From an uncultured Oscillospiraceae bacterium (GTDB lineage Bacteria > Bacillota > Clostridia > Oscillospirales > Oscillospiraceae), in the NCBI GenBank assembly GCA_947628265.1, contig CANQZF010000008.1:1-18268 (forward strand): DNA of 18,268 nucleotides, given 5' to 3'. This document shows, piece after piece, positions 6,148 to 13,781 of this stretch; position 1 is the stretch's first letter; each line of letters opens with the position of its first letter. The position numbers and the translations under genes are program-made. The notes beneath the pieces are model-generated. The model made no database searches and had not been told where the DNA came from. It saw only the letters and a list, made by a program, of their open reading frames with translations.

Positions 6148-8460
6148 TCAAATCGTCAATACCGCGTCCTCGAACCCCTCGGCCCGGGCCTTTACGGTGA
6201 GGGGGCCGGTCTCCGGGAGGACCACGATCTGGGCGCGGCCGTGGTAGGTCTCGTACTCGCCGTCCTCGAAGCGGCTCTCGGTTCTGGGGTCAGCGCTGCC
6301 GAAGGCCAGAAGCTCCCCGCCCGTCACCGTCACCCGGCACCGGGCGTCCGAGCCGCACTCGATCTCGCCGTTCTCGCCCAAGATGTCAAGGCCGATGTAA
6401 AAGGGCTCGCCGGGTATGGGCTTTCCCTCCGGCTTGAGGGAAAAAGTCAGCTTACCGGAGGCCGAGCGGAGGGCAAAGGCGCTTATCTCCTCCCCCGCCT
6501 CATTCATGGCCGCCCCGCGAAGCTCCCCAGGGGCGTAGGGGACGGTGAAAACGGCGCGGCACCTCTCCACCTTCTCCTTCCCCAAAAGCCGCCCGTTGAG
6601 GTAGAGGGCCGCCATGGGGGCTTTGGTGTAGATCTCCACCCGGGTCTCCATGCCCTCCCGGCCCCGCCAGGACCAGTGGGGAACGGCGTCCGTCCCGCGC
6701 CAGGGGGCCCGGTAGACCGGGGTCCCCTTTGGGAGCGGCGGGGCGACGCCTAAGTAGGGCTCGGACCTTGCGCCCCAGACCACCGTGGCAAGGCCCGCCT
6801 CGGCGTTGTCGTGGCCCAGGATGTCAAAGGCGCCGGTGTCGGCCAGCAGCCACGGGTAGGGCTTTCCGAAGACGTTTGCGTCCGGGGAGGCGCTCCAGGC
6901 GCCGATGCCCGTCTCCCCCAGATAATCCCAGGCCGTCCACATGAAATCCCCGATGAGATAGGGAAACTTTTCCACCATCTCCCAGTTCTCCGCCAACATG
7001 AAGGGGAAGGTCTCGCTGCCCACGATGAGCCGATCCGGGTGCCTGGTGGCCTCCATGGGGTAGCGGGGGGAGGCGTAGTTGTACCCGGCGATGTCCAGAA
7101 GGTCGAAATAGGGGGAGGAGGCCGCGTCCGCCTCGTCGGTGGCGGCCACGTCCAGCATCCCCAAAAACTGCTTTTCCATCAGGGCGTTGAAGGTCTCGCT
7201 GTCCAGGCTCCCATTGTCCCCGCCCTCCCACACCTCCGGGATGTGGCGGGCCCGCCGCCAGGAGGAGAGCAGGATGGCCAAATTGGCCCCGGAGGTCACG
7301 GGCCGCGTGTCGTCCAGGCTGTGGAGCTTCTCCACAAGGTCCCGGGCCAGCTTAAGGCCCCGCTCATCCACGGGCTCCGAGACCTCGTTGCCGATGGAGT
7401 ACATAACGACGCTGGGGTGGCTGAAGTCCTTGTCCACCATGGCCTCCAGGTCCCGCTCCCAGTTATCCATGAAGCGGCCGGCGTAGTCCCCGGGGGTCTT
7501 GTGGAAATACCACATGTCCCAGCCCTCGTCCATCACATACATCCCCACCCGGTCACACGCCTCCAAAAGGCTCCGGGAGGCCGGGTAGTGGGAGGAGCGG
7601 ATGGCGTTGAAGCCGGCGGATTTCAAGATTTTCACCCGCCGCAGCTCCGCATGATAATAGCTTCTGGCCCCCAAAATGCCGTTGTCGTGGTGGACGCAGC
7701 CGCCCCTCAGCTTCACGGTCTTGCCGTTTACGCGAAAGCCCTCCTTATCCCAGGCCAGGACCCGGATGCCGAATTTCACGCTCTCCGTGTCGCCGCTGGG
7801 GAGCGCGGCGCGGCAGAGGTAGAGGTTGGGGTTCTCCGCACTCCAGAGCCGCGCGCCGGGGACGTCCAGCGTCAGCCTGTCGCCCACCCCGGCGGCGAGC
7901 ACCGTGCCTCCGTCCAGAATTTCCACTCTCGCCGGGGCCTCACCCGTGTGGCGGACGGTGACCTCCACGCGGGCGGGGTCCACCGAGAGGGTCTTCACCC
8001 GGACGCCCCGGGGCTCGATATGCTCCCGCTCCCCAACGTACGCGAAGGCGGGCCTTATGAGCCCCGCGCCGGAGTACCAGCGGGAGTTGGGGACCGAGGT
8101 GTTGTCCACCTCCACCCGTAGGACGTTCTCCCCGCCGATTTTAAGTTCCTCGCCGGGGACAAGAAACTGCTCGTAGCCGTAGTCACAGCCGCCCGCCGGC
8201 TCCCCGTTGAGCCACACCCGGGCCATGGGGTAGGCGGCCTCGAACTCAAAAAGGACGCTCTTCCCCGCCCAGTCCTCCGGGGCCGTGAAGGTCTTTTCAT
8301 AGGTGTACGCCCCGCCCCCGTACCACGCGCAGCCGCTGCCGGAGGGGTTCCCGGCCCCCCTCGCCTCCGTCTGCATGGCATCGTGGGGCAGGGTCACGGA
8401 AAGGGCCGCGCCGTCCCCCTTTCGGAACGTCCACCCCCTATTAAAATCCCACTTTTTCAC
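6148..8460 (-). CDS. glycoside hydrolase family 2 protein, probable beta-galactosidase
   Basis: The 770-residue protein has GH2 architecture: a jelly-roll sugar-binding domain (about 1-145, with WYGGGAYTYEKTF and NSRWYSGAGLIRP), an Ig-like domain (about 146-235), and a TIM barrel from about 236. It ends in two further beta domains (about 590-770), the layout of GH2 enzymes with a DUF4982-type C-terminus. Catalytic signatures are RGGCVHHDNG (252-261), SSHYPAS (289-295), YSIGNEV with acid/base Glu359, and VGSETF with nucleophile Glu483. There is no signal peptide, so it is cytoplasmic and acts on imported sugars. Beta-galactosidase is the best guess; beta-glucuronidase or another exo-GH2 activity is possible. 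The start is GTG at 8460 after a weak GGCGGTGAG ribosome site. Confidence 0.88.
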   Translation of the reverse strand: MKKWDFNRGWTFRKGDGAALSVTLPHDAMQTEARGAGNPSGSGCAWYGGGAYTYEKTFTAPEDWAGKSVLFEFEAAYPMARVWLNGEPAGGCDYGYEQFLVPGEELKIGGENVLRVEVDNTSVPNSRWYSGAGLIRPAFAYVGEREHIEPRGVRVKTLSVDPARVEVTVRHTGEAPARVEILDGGTVLAAGVGDRLTLDVPGARLWSAENPNLYLCRAALPSGDTESVKFGIRVLAWDKEGFRVNGKTVKLRGGCVHHDNGILGARSYYHAELRRVKILKSAGFNAIRSSHYPASRSLLEACDRVGMYVMDEGWDMWYFHKTPGDYAGRFMDNWERDLEAMVDKDFSHPSVVMYSIGNEVSEPVDERGLKLARDLVEKLHSLDDTRPVTSGANLAILLSSWRRARHIPEVWEGGDNGSLDSETFNALMEKQFLGMLDVAATDEADAASSPYFDLLDIAGYNYASPRYPMEATRHPDRLIVGSETFPFMLAENWEMVEKFPYLIGDFMWTAWDYLGETGIGAWSASPDANVFGKPYPWLLADTGAFDILGHDNAEAGLATVVWGARSEPYLGVAPPLPKGTPVYRAPWRGTDAVPHWSWRGREGMETRVEIYTKAPMAALYLNGRLLGKEKVERCRAVFTVPYAPGELRGAAMNEAGEEISAFALRSASGKLTFSLKPEGKPIPGEPFYIGLDILGENGEIECGSDARCRVTVTGGELLAFGSADPRTESRFEDGEYETYHGRAQIVVLPETGPLTVKARAEGFEDAVLTI

Positions 8461-8481
8461 ACGCTCACCGCCTTTTTCCCC

Positions 8482-8510
8482 ATCTTAATCCGAAATTCCC
8501 GGGCTGTCAA
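8482..8510 (-). promoter_or_regulatory. promoter of the GH2-HMA unit
   Basis: Minus strand TTGACA (8505-8510), 17-bp spacer, TAAGAT (8482-8487). The transcript would start near 8475, giving a leader of only about 15 nt before the GTG start. No operator palindrome is evident. Confidence 0.82.
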
Positions 8511-8558
8511 GAAGGTCCGGGGCGCAAGAGCGATTTATAAACCTGCCTATTAAGAATC

Positions 8559-8587
8559 CACCCCAAGAGGACAAGCCTCTTGGGGTG
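8559..8587. terminator. strong hairpin after the ANL ligase gene
   Basis: CACCCCAAGAGG (8559-8570) and CCTCTTGGGGTG (8576-8587) form a perfect 12-bp stem with a 5-nt loop. It lies 36 nt past the ligase stop codon on the minus strand and before the GH2 promoter. The minus-strand tail (GATTCTTAAT) has only a few T residues, so termination is likely but not classic. Confidence 0.55.
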
Positions 8588-8622
8588 AAGGTTATATAGA
8601 GCGCAGAGCGTTTTGAGTTGCG

Positions 8623-10311
8623 TCACTGACAAGGTTTAGATTTTTCGTATAAGCTGTTCAACTGTCTATAATCGACCTTCCCGTTTTGTAAAAGCGGGAG
8701 CTCATCTAATACGATATATTCCACAGGGCGGTTATACGGCTCTAGCCGGGATAAGACATAATTCTTAATTATTGTAATGGGATCGTCAATTTTTTCTTTC
8801 AGTTCAACAACGGCCACCGCCTTATTGATGAGCTTTTCATCTTCGATCGCGATCACCGCAGCACGATCAACAATGGGACAGCTGTCGATTTCACTCTCAA
8901 TATAGTCCGGGTACATTTTGAATATCATGTTGCTTTCCACATCAAAGGTTTGGAAGATCCTTTTTAAGCGCCCCACGATATACGCGAACCCATCCTCGTC
9001 GATATAGCCTATGTCGCCGGTGTGAAGCCAACGGGTGCCGTCGGCGTCTATCTCAATGGCTCTATTTGTTTCCTCCTCGTTATTCATATATCCGAGCATC
9101 ACGCTGGGAGAGCTTATCAGGAGCTCCCCGGTCTTCCCGTATGTAACTTCTTCGCCGGAGTCCAGATCAACGACCTTGGCTGTCACATGGCTCAACGGTA
9201 TTCCAATGCTTTTCGGATTTTGGGCGTTCGGCTGTTCGGCTATTACCGAGGAGCTCAATTCCGTCATTCCGTAGCCGGTCATCAGCTTTACGTGGGCTCC
9301 ACACTTTTTAAGATAGTCATCTATTTCTCTCCGTTCATTTTCCGGGATGCTCTCGCCCCCTATTGCGTAATTCCTTAACTTAGACAAATCCATTTTTTGT
9401 GAGATAGGACTTGACGCGATTGCCTTGACATGGGCGATACCGGCCATGAAATTGTTTGGGTCGTATTTAACAAACATCTCAACCACTTTTTGAGGGTCGG
9501 AGTTGAGGCCTATAATCGAGCAGAGGCCTAAACACAACGGCGTGTGCATTTGAAGTGTAAACCCAACAGACAGATGAGGCGGTACGATTTCCAGAAAGGT
9601 CTCTCCGCGAATAAAGTTGAAGTTCGCCACACCGTATTGTAAGGCCACGCTGTTGATGTTTTGATTTGTCAGTAGAACTTTTTTGGGAATAGCGGTTGTC
9701 CCGGAGGTCTGGACAATGACCGCCGGTTCATTGCCCTTTCCCTCATGGATCTGAGTGGGAAGCGGCATAGCTGCGGAGCAGAACAAGTCAAAGGGGCAAT
9801 ATATTTCATAGGGCAAATTAGTAAAATCAACTTGCCGCGTGAGTGTGTCGAGAACTACGACCTTTTTTAAAGGCGGCTTGGTGAGTGTTTCCGCGTATTT
9901 TTGGAAAAACATATCCAAAACAACTACGACCTTCGTTTTCGTCTCCAAAAGCGAGCGCTCAAGCAGTTGGTTTGTCTGCGTAATTGGTTCCATGGAGATA
10001 AGAGCCCCAATCTTGTTCAAAGCGTAGATGCAGACAATCGTTTCGGGAGTGCTCAGGGAAAGAACGGATACCACTTCCCCGGACTTGACACCGGCAGAGG
10101 TAAAAGCGCCCGCCGCCCGGTCAATCAGCTGAAAAAGCTCTCTAAAGCTTATTACACGGTCAAAATACAGAATTGCTGGTTCGTCGAAGTGAGCTTGATT
10201 ACATTTCAGCAGATACTCATATATTGAGCAATCCGGGATTTTCGCGTTGATTGCCGTTTTGCTGTAATATTTGAGCCACGGCTTGTCTATGGATGGATAC
10301 CCAGTTTTCAT
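8623..10311 (-). CDS. ANL-superfamily adenylate-forming enzyme (acyl/aryl-CoA ligase-like)
   Basis: The 562-residue protein activates a carboxylate with ATP. Seen motifs: the P-loop VQTSGTTAIPKKVLLT (200-215), GYGMTELSSS (346-355), LHTGDIGYIDEDGF with Asp432 (429-442), the hinge GRLKRI (447-452), and NGKVDY with the catalytic Lys545. Full length, with no carrier or condensation domain fused. The substrate is not predictable. The ATG at 10311 has GGAGGG six nt ahead of it; a longer frame to 10371 lies in the promoter. The gene is clearly more AT-rich than its neighbours, stands alone on its strand, and no acyl carrier protein, thioesterase or synthase is adjacent, all of which suggest acquisition by transfer. 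The divergent XRE gene and twin operators suggest local control. Confidence 0.85.
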   Translation of the reverse strand: MKTGYPSIDKPWLKYYSKTAINAKIPDCSIYEYLLKCNQAHFDEPAILYFDRVISFRELFQLIDRAAGAFTSAGVKSGEVVSVLSLSTPETIVCIYALNKIGALISMEPITQTNQLLERSLLETKTKVVVVLDMFFQKYAETLTKPPLKKVVVLDTLTRQVDFTNLPYEIYCPFDLFCSAAMPLPTQIHEGKGNEPAVIVQTSGTTAIPKKVLLTNQNINSVALQYGVANFNFIRGETFLEIVPPHLSVGFTLQMHTPLCLGLCSIIGLNSDPQKVVEMFVKYDPNNFMAGIAHVKAIASSPISQKMDLSKLRNYAIGGESIPENERREIDDYLKKCGAHVKLMTGYGMTELSSSVIAEQPNAQNPKSIGIPLSHVTAKVVDLDSGEEVTYGKTGELLISSPSVMLGYMNNEEETNRAIEIDADGTRWLHTGDIGYIDEDGFAYIVGRLKRIFQTFDVESNMIFKMYPDYIESEIDSCPIVDRAAVIAIEDEKLINKAVAVVELKEKIDDPITIIKNYVLSRLEPYNRPVEYIVLDELPLLQNGKVDYRQLNSLYEKSKPCQ

Positions 10312-10342
10312 TTTTAGCCCTCCAAACGAATGTTTTGGAAAT

Positions 10343-10371
10343 ATTATAGTAAATATATTTACTAAAGTCAA
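10343..10371 (-). promoter_or_regulatory. promoter of the ANL ligase gene, containing operator O1
   Basis: Minus strand TTGACT (10366-10371), 17-bp spacer, TATAAT (10343-10348). The perfect 18-bp palindrome TAGTAAATATATTTACTA (10347-10364) fills the spacer and reaches into the -10 box, a position where a bound repressor would block RNA polymerase. Confidence 0.85.
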
Positions 10372-10389
10372 TAGTAAATATGTTTATTA
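10372..10389. promoter_or_regulatory. second operator copy O2
   Basis: TAGTAAATATGTTTATTA is an imperfect copy of the palindrome at 10347-10364. The two start 25 bp apart. O2 abuts the ligase -35 box and covers the weak TATTAT (10385-10390), the likely -10 of the divergent XRE gene. Control of both genes by one repressor is inferred. Confidence 0.7.
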
Positions 10390-10431
10390 TGCTACCTTTT
10401 ACTCATCCTAAAAATGAGTGGAGGGCGCGTG

Positions 10432-10644
10432 ATGGAGCATTATATTGAGGTTTTACGGGCATTGAGGGAGGATCATGATCTGACGCAAGCCAAAGTCGCC
10501 GAGATTTTGGGAACAAGCCAGACGATGTACGCAAGGTACGAGCGCGGCGCCAACGAGCTCCCCATCCGGCATCTGATAACCCTTTGCAAATTTTACGGTG
10601 TCTCCGCTGACACCGTTCTCGGACTGGCAAAAAAGCGGAAGTGA
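10432..10644 (+). CDS. small XRE-family helix-turn-helix regulator
   Basis: The 70-residue protein is a single Cro/cI-type HTH domain: a first helix YIEVLRALREDHD, the HTH LTQAKVAEILGTSQTMYARYERGA, and RHLITLCKFYGVSADTVLGL. There is no sensor or oligomerisation domain. The ATG at 10432 has GGAGGG (10420-10425) six nt upstream; the ATG at 10414 has none and would overlap this site. An ACTCAT/ATGAGT inverted pair (about 10401-10419) lies just before the ribosome site. The gene diverges from the ANL ligase and probably controls itself and the ligase through the two palindromes, although small XRE proteins of this kind are not always the cognate repressor. Confidence 0.82.
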   Translation: MEHYIEVLRALREDHDLTQAKVAEILGTSQTMYARYERGANELPIRHLITLCKFYGVSADTVLGLAKKRK

Positions 10645-10663
10645 TTTTTTGAATGAAATAATG

Positions 10664-10687
10664 AGGGCCGCCACGCTTGGCGGCCCT
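10664..10687. terminator. hairpin between convergent XRE and DUF6773 genes
   Basis: AGGGCCGCCA and TGGCGGCCCT pair over 10 bp around CGCT, 19 nt past the plus-strand XRE stop. There is no T-run. It resembles the 72-95 hairpin and may be a dispersed repeat that also serves as a bidirectional stop between the converging genes. Confidence 0.45.
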
Positions 10688-10764
10688 GCGGCGGTTTCGA
10701 GGCGCGGGGAAATTTTCATCCGTTTCCCGCAGTGAGGGAAAGAGGCCGGTCACGGTACATACCG

Positions 10765-11241
10765 TTACCTCTCTTGCTCCTCCTCAATATCGTCTAATTT
10801 CTTTCGTCTCTTGTTGTAGATCAGGCGGAAGACCTCCAGGAGCGCGAAGCACAGGATATATACGCCGGCGCTTATGGCGGCGATTTGAAGGGTGGCGTGA
10901 AGGTCGATGGGTTTTTTCATGACGACAAACGCCCTCACGGCGTTGATGATCCCGAAAAGAAAGGCCGGTAGGACGCTTGTGATGGCGTTCATTTTCAGCG
11001 TCGGGGCAGCTTTTCGCGTCCACAGGCCGTTTTTCAGGCTGGAAAACGCGACATAAACGCTGGCCGCCAAAAAAGCGGCGATCTCGCCGGCCAGCTCCTT
11101 TAAGGTCGTCCCCAGCAGCGCTTGCAAGAAAATAGCGGCAAACAACACCCAAAACACCAGCCAGAAACCAAATTCCTCGATTTTCAGCAACTTCGTGTCC
11201 TGCATTTCATCCAGCATATTTTTTGATTTTTTGTTTTTCAT
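10765..11241 (-). CDS. four-helix membrane protein, DUF6773-like
   Basis: The 158-residue protein has a polar N-terminus (MKNKKSKNMLDEMQDTKLLKIEE), four hydrophobic segments (about 25-45, 50-70, 87-112 and 122-147), and a charged C-terminal tail rich in Lys, Arg and Glu. This layout fits the uncharacterised DUF6773 family, usually found paired with a small XRE regulator as here. The ATG at 11241 has AGGAGG about 9 nt ahead, inside the 3' end of the regulator gene. The regulator stop (TAG at 11243-11245) lies one nt before the start, so the two are translationally coupled. Function unknown. Confidence 0.75.
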   Translation of the reverse strand: MKNKKSKNMLDEMQDTKLLKIEEFGFWLVFWVLFAAIFLQALLGTTLKELAGEIAAFLAASVYVAFSSLKNGLWTRKAAPTLKMNAITSVLPAFLFGIINAVRAFVVMKKPIDLHATLQIAAISAGVYILCFALLEVFRLIYNKRRKKLDDIEEEQER

Positions 11242-11242
11242 G

Positions 11243-11455
11243 CTAATTATCCTCCTCACCAAACAATTCATCCAGCGATTTTCCCAACACCCTGCAGATT
11301 GCGCGGCACAGTTTGATCGTAGGATTATACTCCCCCTGCTCTATGGCATTCATGGTCTGCCGGGAGATGCCCACAGCCTCCGCCAGGGCCTTTTGCGTCA
11401 TATCCAACGCCCCTCTTGCCGCTTTGATCTTTACATTCCTGCCGATCGTGATCAC
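11243..11455 (-). CDS. small XRE-family regulator (YozG-like)
   Basis: The 70-residue HTH protein has the core KAARGALDMTQKALAEAVGI then SRQTMNAIEQGEYNPTIKLC and ends LGKSLDELFGEED. This is the common clostridial type encoded next to a small membrane protein. The start codon is not obvious: the only in-frame classical start is GTG at 11455, which overlaps an extended ribosome site (AGGAGGTGATCA, fully complementary to the usual 16S rRNA end). The 5' boundary is therefore uncertain by a few codons. A palindrome upstream suggests self-regulation. Confidence 0.82.
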   Translation of the reverse strand: MITIGRNVKIKAARGALDMTQKALAEAVGISRQTMNAIEQGEYNPTIKLCRAICRVLGKSLDELFGEEDN

Positions 11456-11472
11456 CTCCTATGCTTAGGGTA

Positions 11473-11497
11473 ACATATAAGTGAATATATGTCAAGT
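11473..11497 (-). promoter_or_regulatory. promoter region and operator of the XRE-DUF6773 pair
   Basis: ACATATA (11473-11479) and TATATGT (11486-11492) form an inverted pair across 6 nt. On the minus strand a TTGACA -35 box overlaps the right arm; the -10 at the right distance (TACCCT) is poor. Autoregulation by the XRE protein is inferred from position. Confidence 0.6.
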
Positions 11498-11532
11498 ATA
11501 TACGACAAATTTAAATAATTTTTTGAATAAAA

Positions 11533-11562
11533 AAATGGGACGGGCCAAAAAATGGTCCGTCC
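11533..11562 (-). terminator. rho-independent terminator after coaX
   Basis: On the minus strand GGGACGGACC and GGCCCGTCCC pair (one mismatch) around a T-rich loop and are followed by a run of seven T residues. It lies just past the coaX stop codon. Confidence 0.85.
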
Positions 11563-11568
11563 CGGTTT

Positions 11569-12333
11569 CTATGTGTTCAATTTATATAGGATCGCCAGGC
11601 CCCGGAGTAGGAGGTCCGGGTCGTGGGTGATTTTGTGGCGGCAGAGGGGGATGACCGCGCCGGACATGCCGCCTGTGGCCACTACGGTGGCGCTTTGGCC
11701 CAGCTGCGCCTCAATGCGCTCGAAGATGCCGTCCAGGGTGGAGGCGCAGCCGAGGAGCAGGCCGCTTCGAAGGCTGTCCTGGGTGTTTTTGCCGATGACG
11801 GATTTTGGCGTCTCCAGGCTCACCTGGGGCAGCAGGGACGTTCCCCGGGTGAGGGCGTCCATGGAAAGGCGCAAACCCGGCATGATGACGCCGCCCAGGA
11901 AGCTCCCGTTCTTATCGAGGACCGACACCGTGTTGGCGGTGCCCATATCCAGGACGATGATGGGCAGCGGGTAGCGGGCCCTGGCCGCCACGGCGTCCAC
12001 AACGCGGTCCGCGCCCACGGCGGCGGGGTCGTCCGTGAGAATGGGAAGGTCCGTCCGGATGCCGGGGCGGACCACGATGGGATCTATGCCCGTCAGGAGC
12101 CTCACGGCCTCCCGGAGGGCCGCCGTGGTCGGGGGAACTACCGAGGAGATGATGGCCCCGGAGATGCCCTCTGTGCCGGCCCCCTCCAGGGCCAGGGTGT
12201 CCCTTAAGCGCAGGGCGTACTCGTAGCCTGTGGCGTTTCTGTCGGTGGAGAGGCGCCGGACTTGGCGTATCTCCTCCCCCTCGATGAGCCCCAGGACCAC
12301 GTTGGTGTTGCCCACGTCCACGGCCAAAAGCAT
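11569..12333 (-). CDS. coaX: type III pantothenate kinase
   Basis: CoaX phosphorylates pantothenate, the first step of coenzyme A synthesis. The 254-residue ASKHA-fold protein has the phosphate-binding DVGNTNVVLGL at 5-15, GADRVVDAVAA in the middle, LDMGTANTVSVLD, GGVIMPGLRLSMDAL, and GLLLGCASTLDGI. All are diagnostic for the type III class, which is not feedback-inhibited by CoA like CoaA. Length is normal. The ATG at 12333 shares one base with the stop of the upstream S-component gene (TAATG), so the pair is coupled. The GGAGAGAG ribosome site lies within the end of that gene. Confidence 0.95.
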   Translation of the reverse strand: MLLAVDVGNTNVVLGLIEGEEIRQVRRLSTDRNATGYEYALRLRDTLALEGAGTEGISGAIISSVVPPTTAALREAVRLLTGIDPIVVRPGIRTDLPILTDDPAAVGADRVVDAVAARARYPLPIIVLDMGTANTVSVLDKNGSFLGGVIMPGLRLSMDALTRGTSLLPQVSLETPKSVIGKNTQDSLRSGLLLGCASTLDGIFERIEAQLGQSATVVATGGMSGAVIPLCRHKITHDPDLLLRGLAILYKLNT

Positions 12334-12950
12334 TACTCTCTCTCCTTCAAAAGCCCCGCCTTGCCCAAAGCGACGCCCACCGCGCCGGTGATGACGGTGG
12401 AGAGCGCCATCTCAAAGAGCGCCTGAACGCCCACGTAGGCGCAGGCCCAGAGGATCAGGTTCTTCCCCCCCGTGAGGCCCTGGATGTACTCGGTGTGCCC
12501 GAAGAGCAGGATAAGCGCCCCCATGAAAAAGAGGGTGTTCAGGAAAGCGGCGGAAAAGCCGGTGATAAACGAGGCTGCGGCGTGGCCCAGGAGCTTCTTG
12601 AAAAGCCGGTAGATGTACCCCGCGCACAAGCCCACCAGCACCCGGGCCACGAACCGCTGGATAATGGTGAGGGTGGGGCTTATGGCGAAGGTCATCTGCC
12701 CCATGAGGCTTGCCCCGCCGATGCCCATGGCCTGGAGGACGCTGGTGAGGCCGAAAACGCCCCCCAAAATCGCCCCGCCCAGGGGGCCCAGGGCGATAGC
12801 GCCGATGGCCACGGGGATCATATTCATGGTCATGGCCAGAGGCCCGATGTTCATGTACCCCAGGGGCGTAAAATACAGCACCAGGAGTATGGCGGTGAGA
12901 AGTCCAAGGAGCGCCAGCTCTCTCGGCTTCAACCCTTTTTTGCTTTGCAT
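12333..12950 (-). CDS. panT: ECF transporter S component, probably pantothenate-specific (PanT-like)
   Basis: The 205-residue protein has about six membrane helices and the usual S-component opening (ELALLGLLTAILLVLYFTP, then GYMNIGPLAMTMNMIPVAIG and LGPLGGAILGGVFGLTSVLQ). S components bind a vitamin and dock on a shared EcfT-EcfA module encoded elsewhere; none of that module is in the window. Specificity for pantothenate is inferred from its overlap with coaX. The ATG at 12950 has AGGAGG eight nt upstream. A small TCCGCC/GGCGGA hairpin at 12981-12995 sits in the leader. Confidence 0.85.
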   Translation of the reverse strand: MQSKKGLKPRELALLGLLTAILLVLYFTPLGYMNIGPLAMTMNMIPVAIGAIALGPLGGAILGGVFGLTSVLQAMGIGGASLMGQMTFAISPTLTIIQRFVARVLVGLCAGYIYRLFKKLLGHAAASFITGFSAAFLNTLFFMGALILLFGHTEYIQGLTGGKNLILWACAYVGVQALFEMALSTVITGAVGVALGKAGLLKERE

Positions 12951-13009
12951 ATGGTATTCCTCCTAAAATTTGTTGCCATTCCGCCTATGGCGGATACAGC
13001 ACGGGAGAT

Positions 13010-13015
13010 AGTATA
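13010..13015 (-). promoter_or_regulatory. extended -10 promoter of panT-coaX
   Basis: The minus strand reads TGCTATACT, an extended -10 element, with no good -35 at 16-18 bp. The region upstream contains an imperfect palindrome (ACACT...AGTGT, about 13019-13038) that could be an operator; it falls where the -35 would be. Confidence 0.55.
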
Positions 13016-13091
13016 GCACACTATTTTCAAAAAGTGTATATCCATTTTGCCAAATCTGTGGTAGGATTAAGGTAGTAAAGGGGGCGACAGG

Positions 13092-13745
13092 ATGGCTTCC
13101 AGTATCATTCACCTGGCTGTCACAAAGGAATTGACAAAAGAGGTCCCCTTCCGGGACACGGGGCGGCTCTTTTTGGGCTGTGTCCTTCCGGATGGGGCGG
13201 CGGACCGAAACAGGGGGCACCTCAAGAAAGGGCTCTGCGGCAACGCGAAAAAGACCTACGACGTGAACGCGTTCCGGGCGCGGTTTATGGACCTGATGCG
13301 GTTCGACGACCTGTACCTCGGGTACTATCTGCACCTGGCGCAGGACATTCTGTTCCGGCGGTTCATGTACTTAGAGCACGGCTGGAACCCCCGCCTGCCG
13401 GGATATGTGGAACGGCTCCACAGGGATTACGCCGTCACCAACGCCTCTGTCTCCCGGCGGCACGGCCTCCATGCGGACATGGTTCGCCCGCTGGACCCCG
13501 GCCCGGAGCTCACGGAGCTGGGGGAATTTGACATTCCCCGGTTTGTGGAGACGGTGCGGGGGTATTTTCTCCCGGTGGAGGAGACGGAGTGCTTTTTCTT
13601 CACCACGGACCTTGCGGAGGCGTACATCGGGCGGGCCGTGGAGCTCTGCCTTGCGGAGCTTGAAAGCCTCAAAAACGGCGGTCCCCTTATGGACAGCGCC
13701 GCCTGGGCCTGGGACAACGGGCCGTCTGGACAAGCTGATAAATAA
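13092..13745 (+). CDS. zinc-dependent phospholipase C-like protein
   Basis: The 217-residue protein resembles the phospholipase C / S1-P1 nuclease-like metal-dependent hydrolase families of Firmicutes. It opens with SSIIHLAVTKEL and FLGCVLPDGAADRN, and has helical GYYLHLAQDILFRRFMYLEHG, in which the His and Asp residues are spaced as metal ligands (HLxxD). There is no signal peptide, so despite the family name it is probably cytoplasmic. Substrate unknown. The ATG at 13092 follows AAAGGGGG. It lies between divergent panT and codirectional coaBC but has no evident link to CoA. Its last codons contain the coaBC promoter. Confidence 0.65.
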   Translation: MASSIIHLAVTKELTKEVPFRDTGRLFLGCVLPDGAADRNRGHLKKGLCGNAKKTYDVNAFRARFMDLMRFDDLYLGYYLHLAQDILFRRFMYLEHGWNPRLPGYVERLHRDYAVTNASVSRRHGLHADMVRPLDPGPELTELGEFDIPRFVETVRGYFLPVEETECFFFTTDLAEAYIGRAVELCLAELESLKNGGPLMDSAAWAWDNGPSGQADK

Positions 13746-13755
13746 ATGATATAAT
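13727..13755 (+). promoter_or_regulatory. coaBC promoter
   Basis: TGGACA (13727-13732), 17-bp spacer, TATAAT (13750-13755), with TG upstream of the -10. The -35 and most of the spacer lie inside the end of the phospholipase-like gene. A small palindrome ATGTTcaaaAACAT-like (13754-13766) covers the expected start site. Confidence 0.8.
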
Positions 13756-13781
13756 GTTCAAAACATCAAGGAGATGATCGT

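Noticed and set aside
6811..8121. 436-residue open frame on the plus strand
   Set aside because: Opposite-strand shadow of the GH2 gene; no ribosome site, and His/Gly/Val-rich composition typical of antisense GC-rich frames.
12951..13091. Riboswitch between panT and the phospholipase-like gene
   Set aside because: Only a 6-bp hairpin and promoter elements are visible in 141 bp; nothing matches a known riboswitch core.
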